64,000 nucleotides of DNA from NCBI GenBank assembly GCA_023055505.1, contig JALIRH010000002.1, forward strand, positions 53,071,233 to 53,135,232. The letters run 5' to 3'. The stretch comes from Callipepla californica brunnescens. Taxonomy: Eukaryota; Chordata; Aves; Galliformes; Odontophoridae. The first letter of the stretch is position 1. Each line of letters begins with the position of its first letter. Positions 25,927 to 38,860 of the stretch are shown one piece after another. Made by a program: the position numbers and the translations under genes. The notes beneath the pieces were generated by a model. It ran no database searches, was not told where the DNA came from, and worked only from the letters and a program-made list of their open reading frames with translations.

Positions 25927-28654
25927 TAGCTGATTCAGTAAGCCTAGATGCTTGCTGCAACTTTTCAAAAAGACTTCCACAAGATGTATATTCTAAACAG
26001 CTCTCAGACATCCCAAGCTATACTTCCTTTCATTTTCATAGTATTTACCACAGCATTAAAAGGAGCTAATGGCACTTTCCTCCAGAAAAGGTTTTTTTTT
26101 TTGTTACTTCTTTCATCCAGAACTTGGCAGTACAGTTCAGTTTTACAATAGCAAAGAATCATACTTCTAATTACTAAGATGGAAGAGTAAAATATTTTCC
26201 TTTGAGAGCTGAGAGTAGATTGGCCTTCTAGACATGCACTCAGTTTTTGTTTGCTTTTTCAAATGACTGCAATGATTCTCCTCAGTCATCACATAATCAC
26301 ATCAGGGACAAAGGAAATTAATTTTCAATGTCAGAAAAAAATGAATGAATTACACACAGCTGTGAGATTTGCAAGGAGAAAGAGTCTTGCTCAAAAATTA
26401 TCTATTTATGGAAACTGACAGGCAGCAATACAACAGCTAGTCAGAAGTTATCTAGGTGTTACATGAAAAACATAACTGAACAGTATGTCAAGGGTGTCAG
26501 ACTAAAAATCTATAGAGGGGTACAACCATGTCAAGTGCAACGCTCTTTATGCTCAGACAAGCAGAGACCTAACCTCACAGTTGGGGTATCTGCGGGCAGT
26601 CAATAGCTAAGAACCCACAAGGGAGGAAGAAGAGAGAAAAGGGAGAGATGAAGGGAAGAAAAAAGGGGAGGGAAAGTAAAAGCATCAACAAACTTTCTTT
26701 TTGGGAAGGAAATGAAACCCTAAGTCAATGTTTGTCTAGGCTGAAGCCATTGAAGTGGTAGGTACTGTGCTGCCTTTGTGATCGATACAATCTAAATATT
26801 TCAAAAGCTGTCTTCTGTGGTGAGATCTGTACAAATAATACATGCATGAGAACAACCATATGGGTATGTGAGCAATTATAAAAGTTGCTTCCTTCCATTC
26901 AGCGTTTATTGTTCCACCCGCACCAGTTAAGAGTATGGTGAATGCAGCATCTATAGCTATTTAAGCAGCTTTGCTAAAGGTTCTCACCAAGGCACACAGA
27001 TTGTTACCATCTACTAGATCTATTACTGAACGCAGCACTTGCCCAAGATGTTTGGAAATCTTTATTGCTCATTTAAATTTCTTCTTTTGGTGTTAAAATA
27101 AATTGGGAACTTCAGTAAGGGCTTTCTCCCTTCTAGATTTTGTTAACATTGTTTAAGGGCCGTATGTCATGAAGGTACACAATCACATTTGTTCACTTTA
27201 GGTTTTCTGAGACCAATTTATAGATAGACGTCTTTTTGACATGACTTGATGAAAAACTATGGGAATTTCTAAAACAAGAGATAATGTTTGGATGTTGAAT
27301 TCCATTAAGCTCACATTTAAGATCCCAATATAATAACAGATTATAACACACAAATGGAATTGTCAGCACATATCTGAGACAAGTTATGTCTTCCTGCCAT
27401 GCTTACTTAACCAACAACTTACAATATGTCAGGAAACAATATCAGTGTGCTTGGCAGAATAACTTCCAGTTCTTCAAAAGTTTTCATATCGCCTAATTCA
27501 ACATTGGATACAAGCATTTATACAAGAACAGTTCCCCTTTAGAGCTGAGTGAAAGGTAGCCACAGAAAATTAGATTACTGAATTGAAAAATTATCTCAAG
27601 GACACCACCTATCATCATAACTGCATTTCCCATGTAAACCTCACAAATCAATTACCAGTGAGAATGTCTTGCATTTCACGCCAACTAAAAAAAAATAAAT
27701 AAATACCGAGCAATAAATCATTTGTAGGAAAAGAAACATATTTTGCTTTTAAAAACATAACTCCTTGCAGTTTAATATTTATTGTACTGATTACTACCTA
27801 AATTTAGTCTTATCTAAGACTGAAGAAAAATCACAAATTCAAAGGTGTAACCAGAATTTTATATTTATAGAAGCATGTGAAACATTCTTTAAACTTGGCA
27901 GATATCTACTTTAAAAAAATATATATATATTTTCATAAAAGATTGCATATAAGCAGATTGTTCAATCAGGTTAGATTACCAGAACATTCTGTTGATGAAT
28001 ACTTATGTATCCAGAACATGAACAAAAGTCTACATCCGACTTGATTAAAATAAACAAAGTAACTCCCAGTTTATTCCAGTGTATCTGACTCCAGACTGTA
28101 TTTCTCACAGGTTTTCTATGATCTACAACAAAAATATTTCAAGTAATATATTTGATTTCTTGAGGCAAAATTGCATATTAGAAATTCATAAATGCTCAAA
28201 ATTGATTCCAACAATGCAGATATGAAGAAAACACTGTAGAAAAACACAGTGCACTCTTTTACAAGCATTTTTTAAATTACACATAATTATACACAGCTAG
28301 CCTTTCAAGGAGTGTATTATTAATTTGTTGGGTAATTTGGTGGCTAATCATCAGTAATAAAGATCACAATAATCTCATATATACATATATATTATTATGT
28401 TAGGCTCATCAGAACAGTAGTTATGAAGATCATTTTATGGATAGTACTGTGAAAATTAAGGACAACAGTTGAATTAACTTAATAGCAACAGATCTGTACT
28501 AAGAGAAAACATCCACAGGACACAGCACTAAGATAATCAACAACCATATGCTATTTACTGTTAGGAATTTATTATCAGAAAACTTCACTAATGTCGCAGA
28601 CAGCAGAGCTGTCACATCTTTGAGCAGCTAGGTCCACAAGATTTCTTAAACTTT
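25927..28654. other. AT-rich intergenic DNA
   Basis: A purine-rich stretch of AGGGA/GGAAG type lies at about 26,620-26,680. Otherwise nothing was recognised. Confidence 0.5.
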
Positions 28655-29740
28655 TTTTGCCTAAGATGTATAGCTACACAGTCCCTACACAGAGCTTCAA
28701 CAAATTTTTGGGTGGGAGGGATATAAAATTTCAGTTACGTAACCAGGATGTTTTGGGTGAGAAAAAAGTTTATCTAAAAAGCTATAATGGCATTTCAGAA
28801 AAAAAAAAAATCATGCAAATCCTACATGTAGGATGTAAGGGGCGGCATGGCAGGTTGATTATATCACCTTATCACAATCTTGCAATGGTAAGCATTACAT
28901 GATCAACATGGTGGAGGCGACTTCTAGGTGGCTTGAAATATATGTAGTTTTGGGCGGTAGCATCGGATACACCATCTTAGGACTTGAGAAACAAGTCCTG
29001 TGGCGACATGGCACTCTAGAAAGAAGTGAGTCAGATATGGAACTCATTTCAAAAATTCTCTTGTAAGTACTTGGACAAAAGGTCAGAGCATCGAGTGGAT
29101 TTATCATATCCCCTACCACGCACAAGCTTCCGGAAAAATTGAAAGGTACTAAGTGTTGTTAAAAACAATGTTGAAAGCAAAGGGTGGCAGAACATTTAAG
29201 CACTGGGAAAAGAATCTGTCAGAAGCCACCTGGTTGGTCAACACGTGAAGATCAATAGATCACAATGGTACTGTTCAGAACAGCTCTCTGCCTTCTATAG
29301 AGGTAGATAAGGTCCCTGTAGTACATGTAAAGAACAGGTTGGGAAAAGCAGTTTGGGTCCTTCCAGCTTCTGCAGAGGGCAAACCTCTCTGTGGAACTGT
29401 TTTTGTCTACCTGGTGGATGATGAAGAAGAATGGAGATGTTTAATGTGTACCACACTGAACAACGTTGGGAGAGCACCACAACACGTAACACACATTTAA
29501 CAACACCATTGTATATGTTTGTATTTAATGCTTGTTAATATATACACACACACAATGATTAAGCATGATGTAATAATGTTGCATAAGGGGTGGAATGTCA
29601 TGTTTTTATGATTTTTGTTATATTATTAATATCCCACATCATAACATCATGTAGTGTACTGTATATTACACATCACAGTACTGGGTCAAACTGTCCCACA
29701 AACTGCTGACACAATTGTGTATCATCTGTGCAATACACAT
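28655..29740 (+). mobile_element. decayed ERVL-like endogenous retrovirus remnant: pol 3' end, polypurine tract, LTR start
   Basis: From about 28,900 to 29,490 the three plus-strand frames in turn resemble the catalytic and C-terminal part of an avian ERVL-type integrase, broken by several frameshifts and stops. Further down, a purine-rich AAGGGGTGGAA at 29585-29595 is followed at once by TGTCATG, as expected for a polypurine tract next to an LTR. The next roughly 140 bp look like an LTR start. Upstream pol, gag and the 5' LTR were not found. The copy is inactive. Confidence 0.8.
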
Positions 29741-32700
29741 CAAATAGCAGAGAGGAAAAGTATAATATTTGAAATTTTTTTTTTTGGAGTAATTAAACTT
29801 ATTGAACAGAAATTGATAATAAGAAATTCCTCACTTTCTCCCTTTTCCTGAAAGCTCTTCTGTTAAAGTAAACACTGAGTATATATACTTATTTAGAGGA
29901 GCTGGATGGTATCTATTCACCTTAGTCGCTCAGCATCCATGACAAAACAAGACCTACTCATTTAACCTGTCTCAGTCAAAAAAAAAAAAATCTAAACTAT
30001 TTAACTGTGCATTTAAGTCTGATGGAGCAATATTCCTGCTTGGATGGTGAAACAGATGCAAAGTGGTTGAACTGTGATGCAATGCATAGAAGCTTGGAGA
30101 CAGTGTTTTCCACACCGAGAGAAAAAATGCAGTTTGCTGTCCCTTCCCTCAACTTTATAATTTCTTTCTTGAGATAAATTAATGAACAAGAGTTCAAAGT
30201 AATCAGAGAGAATTCTCAAAGATGCACCACACATGGATCAGGCTTGGTTGTATAAACCCTACAGAAAGTAATTACACTGTTTCATTCAGAAACAATAGCA
30301 GGATTGCTCCTAAGTATTCTATTGTCTGAAGTATCATTTGATAACAATCAAGGGAAAATACAAGACAAGAACAGAAAAACTGTGGAAGAAACAATAACAT
30401 ATTAAGCATCTACCAGCCACCAATAAAGCTATTTTTGATAGTCTAAATGTTTTAATTCATGTAATCATACAGGACTACTATAGAACACCACACATTGTCA
30501 AATAAAACATGAGAAAATAGATACTAGCAAATAAAACCTGAGTAAGATCCTATGCTTTTAGGATAAGCTCTCTTTATGAAAAGGAAAAAGAAAAAACTTG
30601 AATCATAATGAGAAATAGCATCATTTTAATAACAGAAATGGAAATGACAACATCTAAGTTGTTTGTTTAGATAACAGAAAACATCTTAGGAAAAAAAATT
30701 GAAAATTTAAAGGGACTCCAGCTTCACTGAGCACTCTAATCAATATGGGAAATACTTTATTTCATAGAAACAGAAACATCCCAAACGGAAGAAATAGAAT
30801 GACCTTAGATTCAAAGAGGATGCAAAATACTTAAGGTAAAAGACTGGAATCAGATGAATTTACTTAACTCCATTTGAAGTTTTAGTAACCCTTCTCATAT
30901 CCCTGAATTTATTTTTAACTAAATAACTTGTGTGAACAATAAATTCCACTTCAACTACTCTTAAATATGCAAGCTCCCAATTTCTCTTTTCTGAAGAAAT
31001 CTTGATTACGTTTTTACAAATTGAGACTAAAGTGACCAATACATTAAAGTGCATTAGTTATTACAGACAGTAACTGCAAAAATTCATCAACCACTAACTG
31101 CTAGATAGTGTGTTAACAGAAAAATAGCTCAGAGCAGACTTCAGCTAACATTGATCACGGTATGGGAAGAAGGTTGTGTGTGTTCAGTTGCTAAGGCAAG
31201 CAAAAAAACATTTTAGGACAACTGATCTTTCTCAAGTCTGTTACAATATATAAACAATTTCAAATAAATAGAATTTACAAGTTATACAGTACTAAAAAAA
31301 AAAAAGTAACAAAAAAACCCCACTGTTTATGCTACTCTAACAGAGTATATGGCTTGTTAAAAAAAAAAAAACAAACACTTCCTCTTCCTCAGAAATCAGG
31401 AGAACCTGCTTAAGCTTCTGCCCAAGCATCAGATCACAGTTTACAAGTTTTTTATTACTATTAACCCCGATGCTGCTGTGCTTCTATCATGTAAATACCC
31501 ACTATAACTATATATAATCACTAACTCAAAACAACTGAACTCCAAAACACAAACCCTCACCCTTTCTAGGATATTAATGAATGAGGCAAATGGCATCTTG
31601 AACTCACTTTTAATTTTGTAATTAGATGAATGTGGAATATGATCTGATCTTCTGAATGTAGCTCAATATTTGTCATGTGTTGCATCAAAATTCAGCTTGA
31701 TATTCTTTACTTTTTTTAAAAGACTTCAGTGACAGTATTGGCTCACATTCCCATAAACAGTGTTTTAAAACATTTTATATTCCTATGGCACTGGCCTTAC
31801 TGCTCTAACTAACAAAGATTCAGGTATGCACTTCATTTCATTCGACTTGGACAATGACTCTTCAGAGTGTACTGCTGTGGGTGTGCGCATGTCGGCAGGA
31901 AAACCTCAGCTGACAACTGCAGAATCCCCATGCCTTACCAACTACTGTTAGGCAATTTCTTTTTGTCTACTTTTTTTTCTACACCTTTATTTCCTCCCCC
32001 CCTTCTCAAGATTGAATTCAATTCCAACAACAGTGAATAATAGTTGTTCAATTCCAGGGCATCATAAGCATAGTGAGATATAATTAACAGAAGTTTATTA
32101 GCATCCAGTATTTTCAACCCCACAAGTTATCATCCAACACATAATATTATATGCTTGTGTTAAGAACATGGCCCAGAGAAACCTTTGGATATTTGGCTTA
32201 TCAGTCATTTACTGAGACATGATACACCTTAATGGATAACTGAACAGAAAACTTTAGATCTATTCTTCTATAATGATAGATATTACTTAAAATTTAGATA
32301 GGAAGTACATGTGTTTGAGGAAATACCGGAGTCAACCGCAGTTTTGAGCTCACTAGAAACTTTTCATTTTTGTTCTTTGCTGTAGCATAACCATAAAGTA
32401 GATAGACACAGTACATTGCCTACTTCACGCCGAAATTCTAGTGTTATATAGTTGGTCATACAGAAAGGAAGACCTTTTAAAGAATGCCATTATTAATGAA
32501 ACGTTATTCAGATACTCATTTTAAGCAATACTGAAAAATAATTCAATCAGAGCTATTACTGTTCTCCAGGCAATAACCTTAGTTACATCAAGATTGAATA
32601 TGACTGTCTGCTATTAACAAATCCTAAATAGAAAAGCCTTTCCCAAGATCTCAAAAACATGATTTCTGAAACATAATCAAGAGCATAAATAGGATGGAGA

Positions 32701-35700
32701 AGAGAAGGGATGGGTTTTGAGGGAGGAAACCCTGTTTGCTGGGGAGAACAATTTTGTTTTACTCCAGAAAAACTTCAGCAAGCCCAGGAATTATTAAAAG
32801 AAAGTGGAAAAGTAAAAATATGTAAAAATACAAATACACCTCACTAATATAGCATACCTATGATTTTTCACTGACTAACTTATCTAGAAATTAGTTATGT
32901 GCAATAGCACTCAGACAGTAAAAACAAAGATATGATTTGATATGAGTGGAGATAATGCAAGCAAGTACAGGTTACTTCTTTGAGAACACCAAAAAGGAAA
33001 GTCCTATTTACAGTAGCCAAGTATTGTATATCCCTCTACTCTGAGCTGAGGAATCTGATTTGGTACCAACAAACAACAACTGACAATGCTGTGTGACAGT
33101 TGAAACCTTTCACCCTTGAAGTTTTTGCATCATCACAAAGCTGTACAGAGTATAAAAAGGAAATAGGACAAAAAAATATTATAAAAGGGAATACACTGAA
33201 AAGAACAAGGATAGAGGGAGTCCAGAAAAGTCAAAAAAGACATTAAATGGATTGTCTGAAATAACATACAGGAAGTCTAGTATATTGCTGTTGTTTTTCC
33301 TTTCACTGAACATTCTCATTGTCACTGTTGGAATCATTTAGTGATGGCACAAAATTAATGTTCTTTAATTGTTAATCAAAGACTAGGACTGAAAAATAGT
33401 CAGTGTTCAAAAGCATGACCCACAGAAAAATCAAGTAGATACTCTGAAGACAAACTTTAATATACTGATTTTTCAGATGATAAAGTTTCTTTCAAATGTC
33501 ATATTACAATGAATATATGCAAGTCAGCTTTGAAAAAAACACCAATGTCTTCAGATTAATATAGATTTTCAGAACACCAAAGTTTAAGTATCCTGCTGAT
33601 TTTTTGGCAATAAAACATTTTACAGTTATTTAATATTCATATCTACATAACAAATGGTTCTTTATTTCAAAGACTTTCGAAGTGTTATCACAAGAAATTC
33701 AATCTGACTATCTATTGGAACCAGAAAACAAAATACTTTTCTCCTAAATCTAGAAAACAAACTTTCAAAAGAACACTATCCAGTAACTTCCACATTTGAA
33801 ATATTAGAGTAATAACACTGCATGGGAGATTGACACATGCAAGCTTATCATCTAATAAGCACAGAATAAAGACAACAGAGGAGAAAAACCCATTGTACAT
33901 GCAACTTTACCTCTTCCAAACAGGCTGTCAAGAAGAAAAATAATCCACTCAAAGCAATAAAGCTATATAAATATCTAAATAATTAAAAGTGAGTGAAGTA
34001 GCACTAAGTACTTTCGACAAGTACATCAAATGGAAAAGAGAATACTATGTTTGAAACAGGAACAACAAGCCATCTGGAATAAATATCATAGTTTTTTTTT
34101 ATATTTGCAGTTAATCAGTACACTGAAAACGTCCTCCTAATGAATAGCTGATAACATAAACACAGATTGGTAAAATCAGAACCAGAGCATCTATAGTATT
34201 TTGTCCTTTTTTGAAAAGTTAATAGGGAAACTGCTTTTGATAAAAGCACAGAGGCAATATTTTCCCAGCACTTCCTGGAGAGGTCAAAAGAAACAGTTTC
34301 TGATGCAACTCATTATCTTGCATCCATAAACACCTTACTGCAAATCTAGAACATTAACTCTTTAAAAAAATACATTAATCAGCAGAAGGTTAATATCTTC
34401 TTCTCATCAGCATCTCTGAATTTAATTGTGAAATGCAAGTCTTATTAGGTATACCCAGCAATAAACCAATAACACGAACTAAATGTTCAACAGATGTCTA
34501 TAACTGGAATCATAAAATTTTAATAGTCTATTTCTTCAGTATTTAAAGACTATATTGTTATCAACATATTTTTCATAAAGGAAGTCATGCACTTCTGTCA
34601 GTTATATTTATTACACTAAGGAACATTTTAATATAATAATGCAGATGTCTTCATTCCATAAACCCCAATGGTACTTAAAGCCAGGATTTTATTACTTGTG
34701 CCCAGGGCCAAACAAAGCTATAAGCCTACTACATTCTAATTCAAACACTGCTGCTAGGGTTTGAATTTTTTGTACCATAAATTTCAATACAATGCAATCA
34801 AGTATCTGCAGAAATGGTAGTCATGGAAACAGTATTTTCAATTCACAAATTTTTAAGATAAAAGTAAAAAGTTTTTAAATGAACACTTAGTTTTACTCTG
34901 GACAAACATACTTCCCTTCAAATATATGCATATTAATATTATTCCAACAGTATCGGATATTAAATATTCCTTAATGCAAAGTGCCACACAAAGCTATTCA
35001 CACTATTGTTATATCACCTGCTTCCTTCTGACTGTTTGAGCCATCAACTGCATCAGTTTCATATTTCTAATGGACTAATACCAACCAAGGGCTTCCAGCA
35101 ATTACACATCAAGATTACAAATCAAGACTATGATCCTAAGACATTAAATGCATCACAATTGATGTCTACTATGCTATTGTTTAGTTTAAAATGAGAACAT
35201 ACGTCACTTTCCAAAAGCCTCACTAATAAAGAGTCACAGCAATAAAAAGCTCTCTAGACATTATGTTACTTGAAGCTACAAAGCTTTTACTTCAAAAGTA
35301 GAAATCAGTGGAATTCAGAGTATTACATTAAAGCACAAAAAGTTTGTACACCTAACAAGAATTTGAATTTTTCCTGAATGTCCAACTTCAGATGTTTAGT
35401 ATTGGGTAACAGAATTGAAAAACTACAAGTTGCTTGATTAGCACTTTTTTTCTAGACCTACATTAGCAGCGGCTATTAAATTATTTGAATACAGTTTGAA
35501 ACATTCATCTTATGTTGAAGCAAAAACAGGAAAAACCAGATTGGGCTTCCTTGCACTTGGTGCTATACAGAAAAACTGTAGTTTGGGACAAATCGGACCT
35601 TCTAAAAAGGCATGCTCACACATACGTGAATAAATAAATAGTTCATTTGGATTTTACAACACTACTCTACATTTACATTGATATTAGAAACATTAATTGC

Positions 35701-36484
35701 ACTCAGCCGCTAATAGGCCCAGACTGCTTTATAAATCCCCTCCTACTCATGTTAGCAGTTGTGGGTAGGTGCAGAGTACTGGTCATTCTTGCCAGTCTTT
35801 TGTCACCTGGAGTGACTGAGAATACGCCAAATAGAAGTCTAAAAGGGACAAATACACTTCAGAAAAAGAGTTGTAACATTAAAAATGTCAGAAGGGGACA
35901 CAAATGCTTGTTCCTGAAGGGAAACGTAAGTGCCTTTGAATAAAGGATGAGACAAGCAAGTGCTCTGAGAACAGTGAGCACATATTAGTTTCTAGCACAC
36001 AGTTTCCTTCTGAAAAGGGAATACCCCCCATTTCTATGTCCAGTTCCAGCCTTCCCATGACCCTAAAAAGGGGATTACAATAGTAGAAAACAAAAACAAA
36101 ACAAAAAAAACCCACTCCTGCTGCTATTAGGAATCAGTGTACAAAGTAAGATAATCCGTTTACAAATGCCAAGCAACTCTTTCAGAGAAAAGTGAGTTGT
36201 ACTTAGATTCAGCATAATCAGAGCAAAAGACATACAAAAAAATACAGGCCACCTCTCAATTCGAAGTTACGTGCCTTTCTGAAGAAAGAAAATCTGCGAA
36301 CACAAGTGCTTAGCATTACAAACAATAGAAAGCAATTCCCAAGAATTACATGCTCAAGTACGTGGCAAAGCTTCTCAGATTTCTTTCATCCCTACAATAA
36401 AGGAGGGTCAAAGTAATTAAACAATATTGTTATAGAAACAATACTGTTAACAGCACATAAGACAACATTTTGAATTACAAAAAG
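29741..36484. other. long AT-rich intergenic stretch without recognised repeats
   Basis: Nearly 7 kb with no CR1, LTR or mariner landmark that I can see, and no ORF above 98 codons. Being free of young insertions is compatible with selective constraint, but equally with chance or with older, unrecognisable repeats. Confidence 0.5.
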
Positions 36485-36885
36485 ATTCATAGAATAGAAG
36501 ACTATCCTGAGCTGAAAGGGAATCAATAGGATCACTGAGTTCAGCGGCTGACTGTACAGAGGACAACATTTAAACCACACATCTAAGAGTAACGCCAGAT
36601 GACTCTTGAAGACCGACAGGCTTGGGCCATGCTCTTAGCAAGCCTGCTCCAGTACTTGTTCTTCACTGAGGGCTTGATTAATTTTTCAAAGTGTCCAACC
36701 TGAACTTTCCCTGACAATTTCTTACCCATAGCCTTGGGTAATATCATGTTACTCCATAAAAAAAAATAAAAATAAAAGAAAAATAAAAGCCTCAGCACCC
36801 CCTCTCATGGAAGTCGCAAGACAGCAATGAGGCTCTCTCTCTCTCTCAGTCTCTTAAGTTTGAATAAAGCAACCTTAATTCAAGA
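36485..36885 (-). mobile_element. CR1 LINE 3' fragment, diverged
   Basis: The plus strand shows TAGAATAGAAGACTATCCTG, then GGATCACTGAGTTCAGCG, CTGCTCCAGTACTTGTTC, GTCCAACCTGAACTTTCCCT and GCAATGAGGCTCTC. These follow CR1 in reverse complement, so the element lies on the minus strand. A short CT-repeat has grown inside it near 36833-36847. Confidence 0.8.
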
Positions 36886-37368
36886 AACTTGATGCAGATG
36901 ATCCACCACTCCTGTGAAGAGAGCAGTCCCTTCCTCAGAAAATAAGTCAGCTCTGCCTTCACTGCTTTTCTAGTAACACTCTACTAGATCACTACAAGTA
37001 GACAATATTGAGCACAACACTGCATTCTTCACTTCTACAGTGGCATAAAATAGTCATTGCAATTGGAAAAAAAAAAGCCAATATATGACTTCAGCCAAGC
37101 CAAATAATTTGTCAGGCAACCGATGCTATACCAGGAAGAGTGTGAACCTGGTTTTATGCCACACCTGTGCCAAAACCGATCACACCAGGAAGATAAAAGA
37201 AAACGTTTAGGGAAAATTGAATAATACTTATCAAACACAGTATCTGTAACTGTGTACATGTCTTGGTTTGAAGAAGTAATTACACAAAACAGTCTGTTAA
37301 CGCTTGCTTGCAACACCACAGTAGGCCTTAAATGATTACTGTAATGAAGCATTGCAGACAGGAAGACA

Positions 37369-38031
37369 TGTTGTAAGGCTGGTCTGCTTTAACAAGGCAA
37401 AAGAAACAAAAACAGAATACCTAAAATGCAACAGTCTGCATCAAGATGTTCCCCCTTCACTTCCTTATCTGTGTATGCAGAGACTTATTCACTGGGAGAA
37501 AAGGAGTGTTGGGAAGGAAGTAAATGACCCCAACGACTAACAGCAAGCCATCATCATATCTTGGGCAAACAGGTAACTTTAGCAAGGTACACAGGGACCA
37601 TAGAAATGCAGTAGGGTCCATTGGCAATAAGTAGAGCTGCTGTTTGCAACTCAATGTGGGGCTGGTCCCATGAAGAAAAGGACAACAGATGGTTGGTAGA
37701 ATTGCTGTTCACAAAACTATAGAGGGTCCAGTGAAGATAAGTGGAGTTGCTGTTTGCAGTTCAGTGGGGGAGTCCCGTGAAGATAAGGAGGCAGAGCTGC
37801 CGATGGGACACATTACAACCCACTAAAGGTTTCCAAGGATACCACCAGATGGGCCGAGACCCCCCCCCCCCCACACACACATTCTAGGATATGTATACAC
37901 TATGACTATAAATGTGTAGTTGCCACTTTTCCTGGTGTGCACGTTCAGTGAGCAATCCCTATTCAGCCAGTGCTATAATAAAGAGAATACCTGCTTGACG
38001 TAACTCATTGGCACGTCAAGTTACTTTGTCA
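37369..38031 (+). mobile_element. ERV LTR with tandem U3 repeats, TATA-like box and poly(A) signal
   Basis: The block contains about four imperfect 50-60 bp units between 37613 and 37800 (shared core AGGGTCCA..TAAGT..GAG/CTTGCTGTTTGCA), a C13-(AC)n tract at 37860-37881, TATAAAT at 37907-37913 and AATAAA at 37977-37982. The roughly 70-bp gap between TATA and AATAAA suits a compact retroviral LTR read left to right. Probable ends are TGTTGTAAGG and TTTGTCA. No matching target duplication was found, so the boundaries are approximate. Confidence 0.65.
37613..37800 (+). repeat. imperfect 50-60 bp tandem repeat inside the LTR
   Basis: Units start near 37613, 37664, 37723 and 37771. The first and third match best, about 110 bp apart. 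Each has a GGTCC/GTCCC start and most have an AGTTGCTGTTTGCA-like core. This resembles duplicated enhancer segments in retroviral U3 regions. Confidence 0.7.
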
Positions 38032-38549
38032 GATTTCTAAGCTTAAAAAAAGATGAAACACTTATGTCCAGCTAAAGTTTGTCCTCCTGTGTATTACAAA
38101 ATGCCCATAGTTGAGAGGTGCCCACAAAGATCACTGAACCCAACTCTCAACTCCACACTGAAAAATTCCCCCAAAAATAATACATACATACACATTTTTG
38201 TGAGCATTATTGAGAGCATTATCAAAAACTTCTTGAACTCCAGTATACGAATAGTCACCTTTTTCAAAGAAGCCAGAGCAGAGAAATATAAGGAGTGACT
38301 CAAAATTCATGTCTAAAGATCTCCTTCAAATGAAGGATATATACTGAATAAAGCACATCATACAGCAACACATTAAGTATGTTCTAACAATGTCTTAAAA
38401 AGCAAGTTAAAGACTCACCTTTCTTTGATTCATTCTACTATAGAAGGCTCAAGAGCTATCAAGTTTACTTGCATTTTAAACAGTGCAAAAGATACTTCTA
38501 GACAACACATTGTAAGCCCTTGGAAACAGCAAAATGGCTTCTCATAAGA

Positions 38550-38860
38550 TCCTTGTGATACCAAACATTGTTAGGAACATCAATAACCAGTACATAGGAA
38601 AAAGAACACTCACCCAACAAGTAACAGGAGCCACAGCACACCCACAGACAAAAGCAGTTTCCTGAGGAGACGTTCCCCTCCCAGAGGTCGGCCCTTAAAT
38701 GAGACCAGGGAAGGGTGGACCCTGGATACACCCCTTCCAATCACGTGGGAAGCACAGGTGAATTGCTTGTACCTCTGCTTCCTGAGCCAGCCACCCTCTT
38801 CAACAGGTGCTCAATCAGCAGTTTGAGCCATGACATAACAGTTCCCTTACACATACCTTT
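38550..38860. repeat. copy B of an unclassified repeat (LTR-like)
   Basis: It aligns with 14430-14670 over GGCCCTTAAATG, ACACCCCTTCCAATCAC, CAGGTGCTCAATCAG and ATAACAGTTCCC in the same order and strand. It lies about 0.5 kb beyond the tandem-repeat LTR and is more GC-rich than its flanks. Confidence 0.6.
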
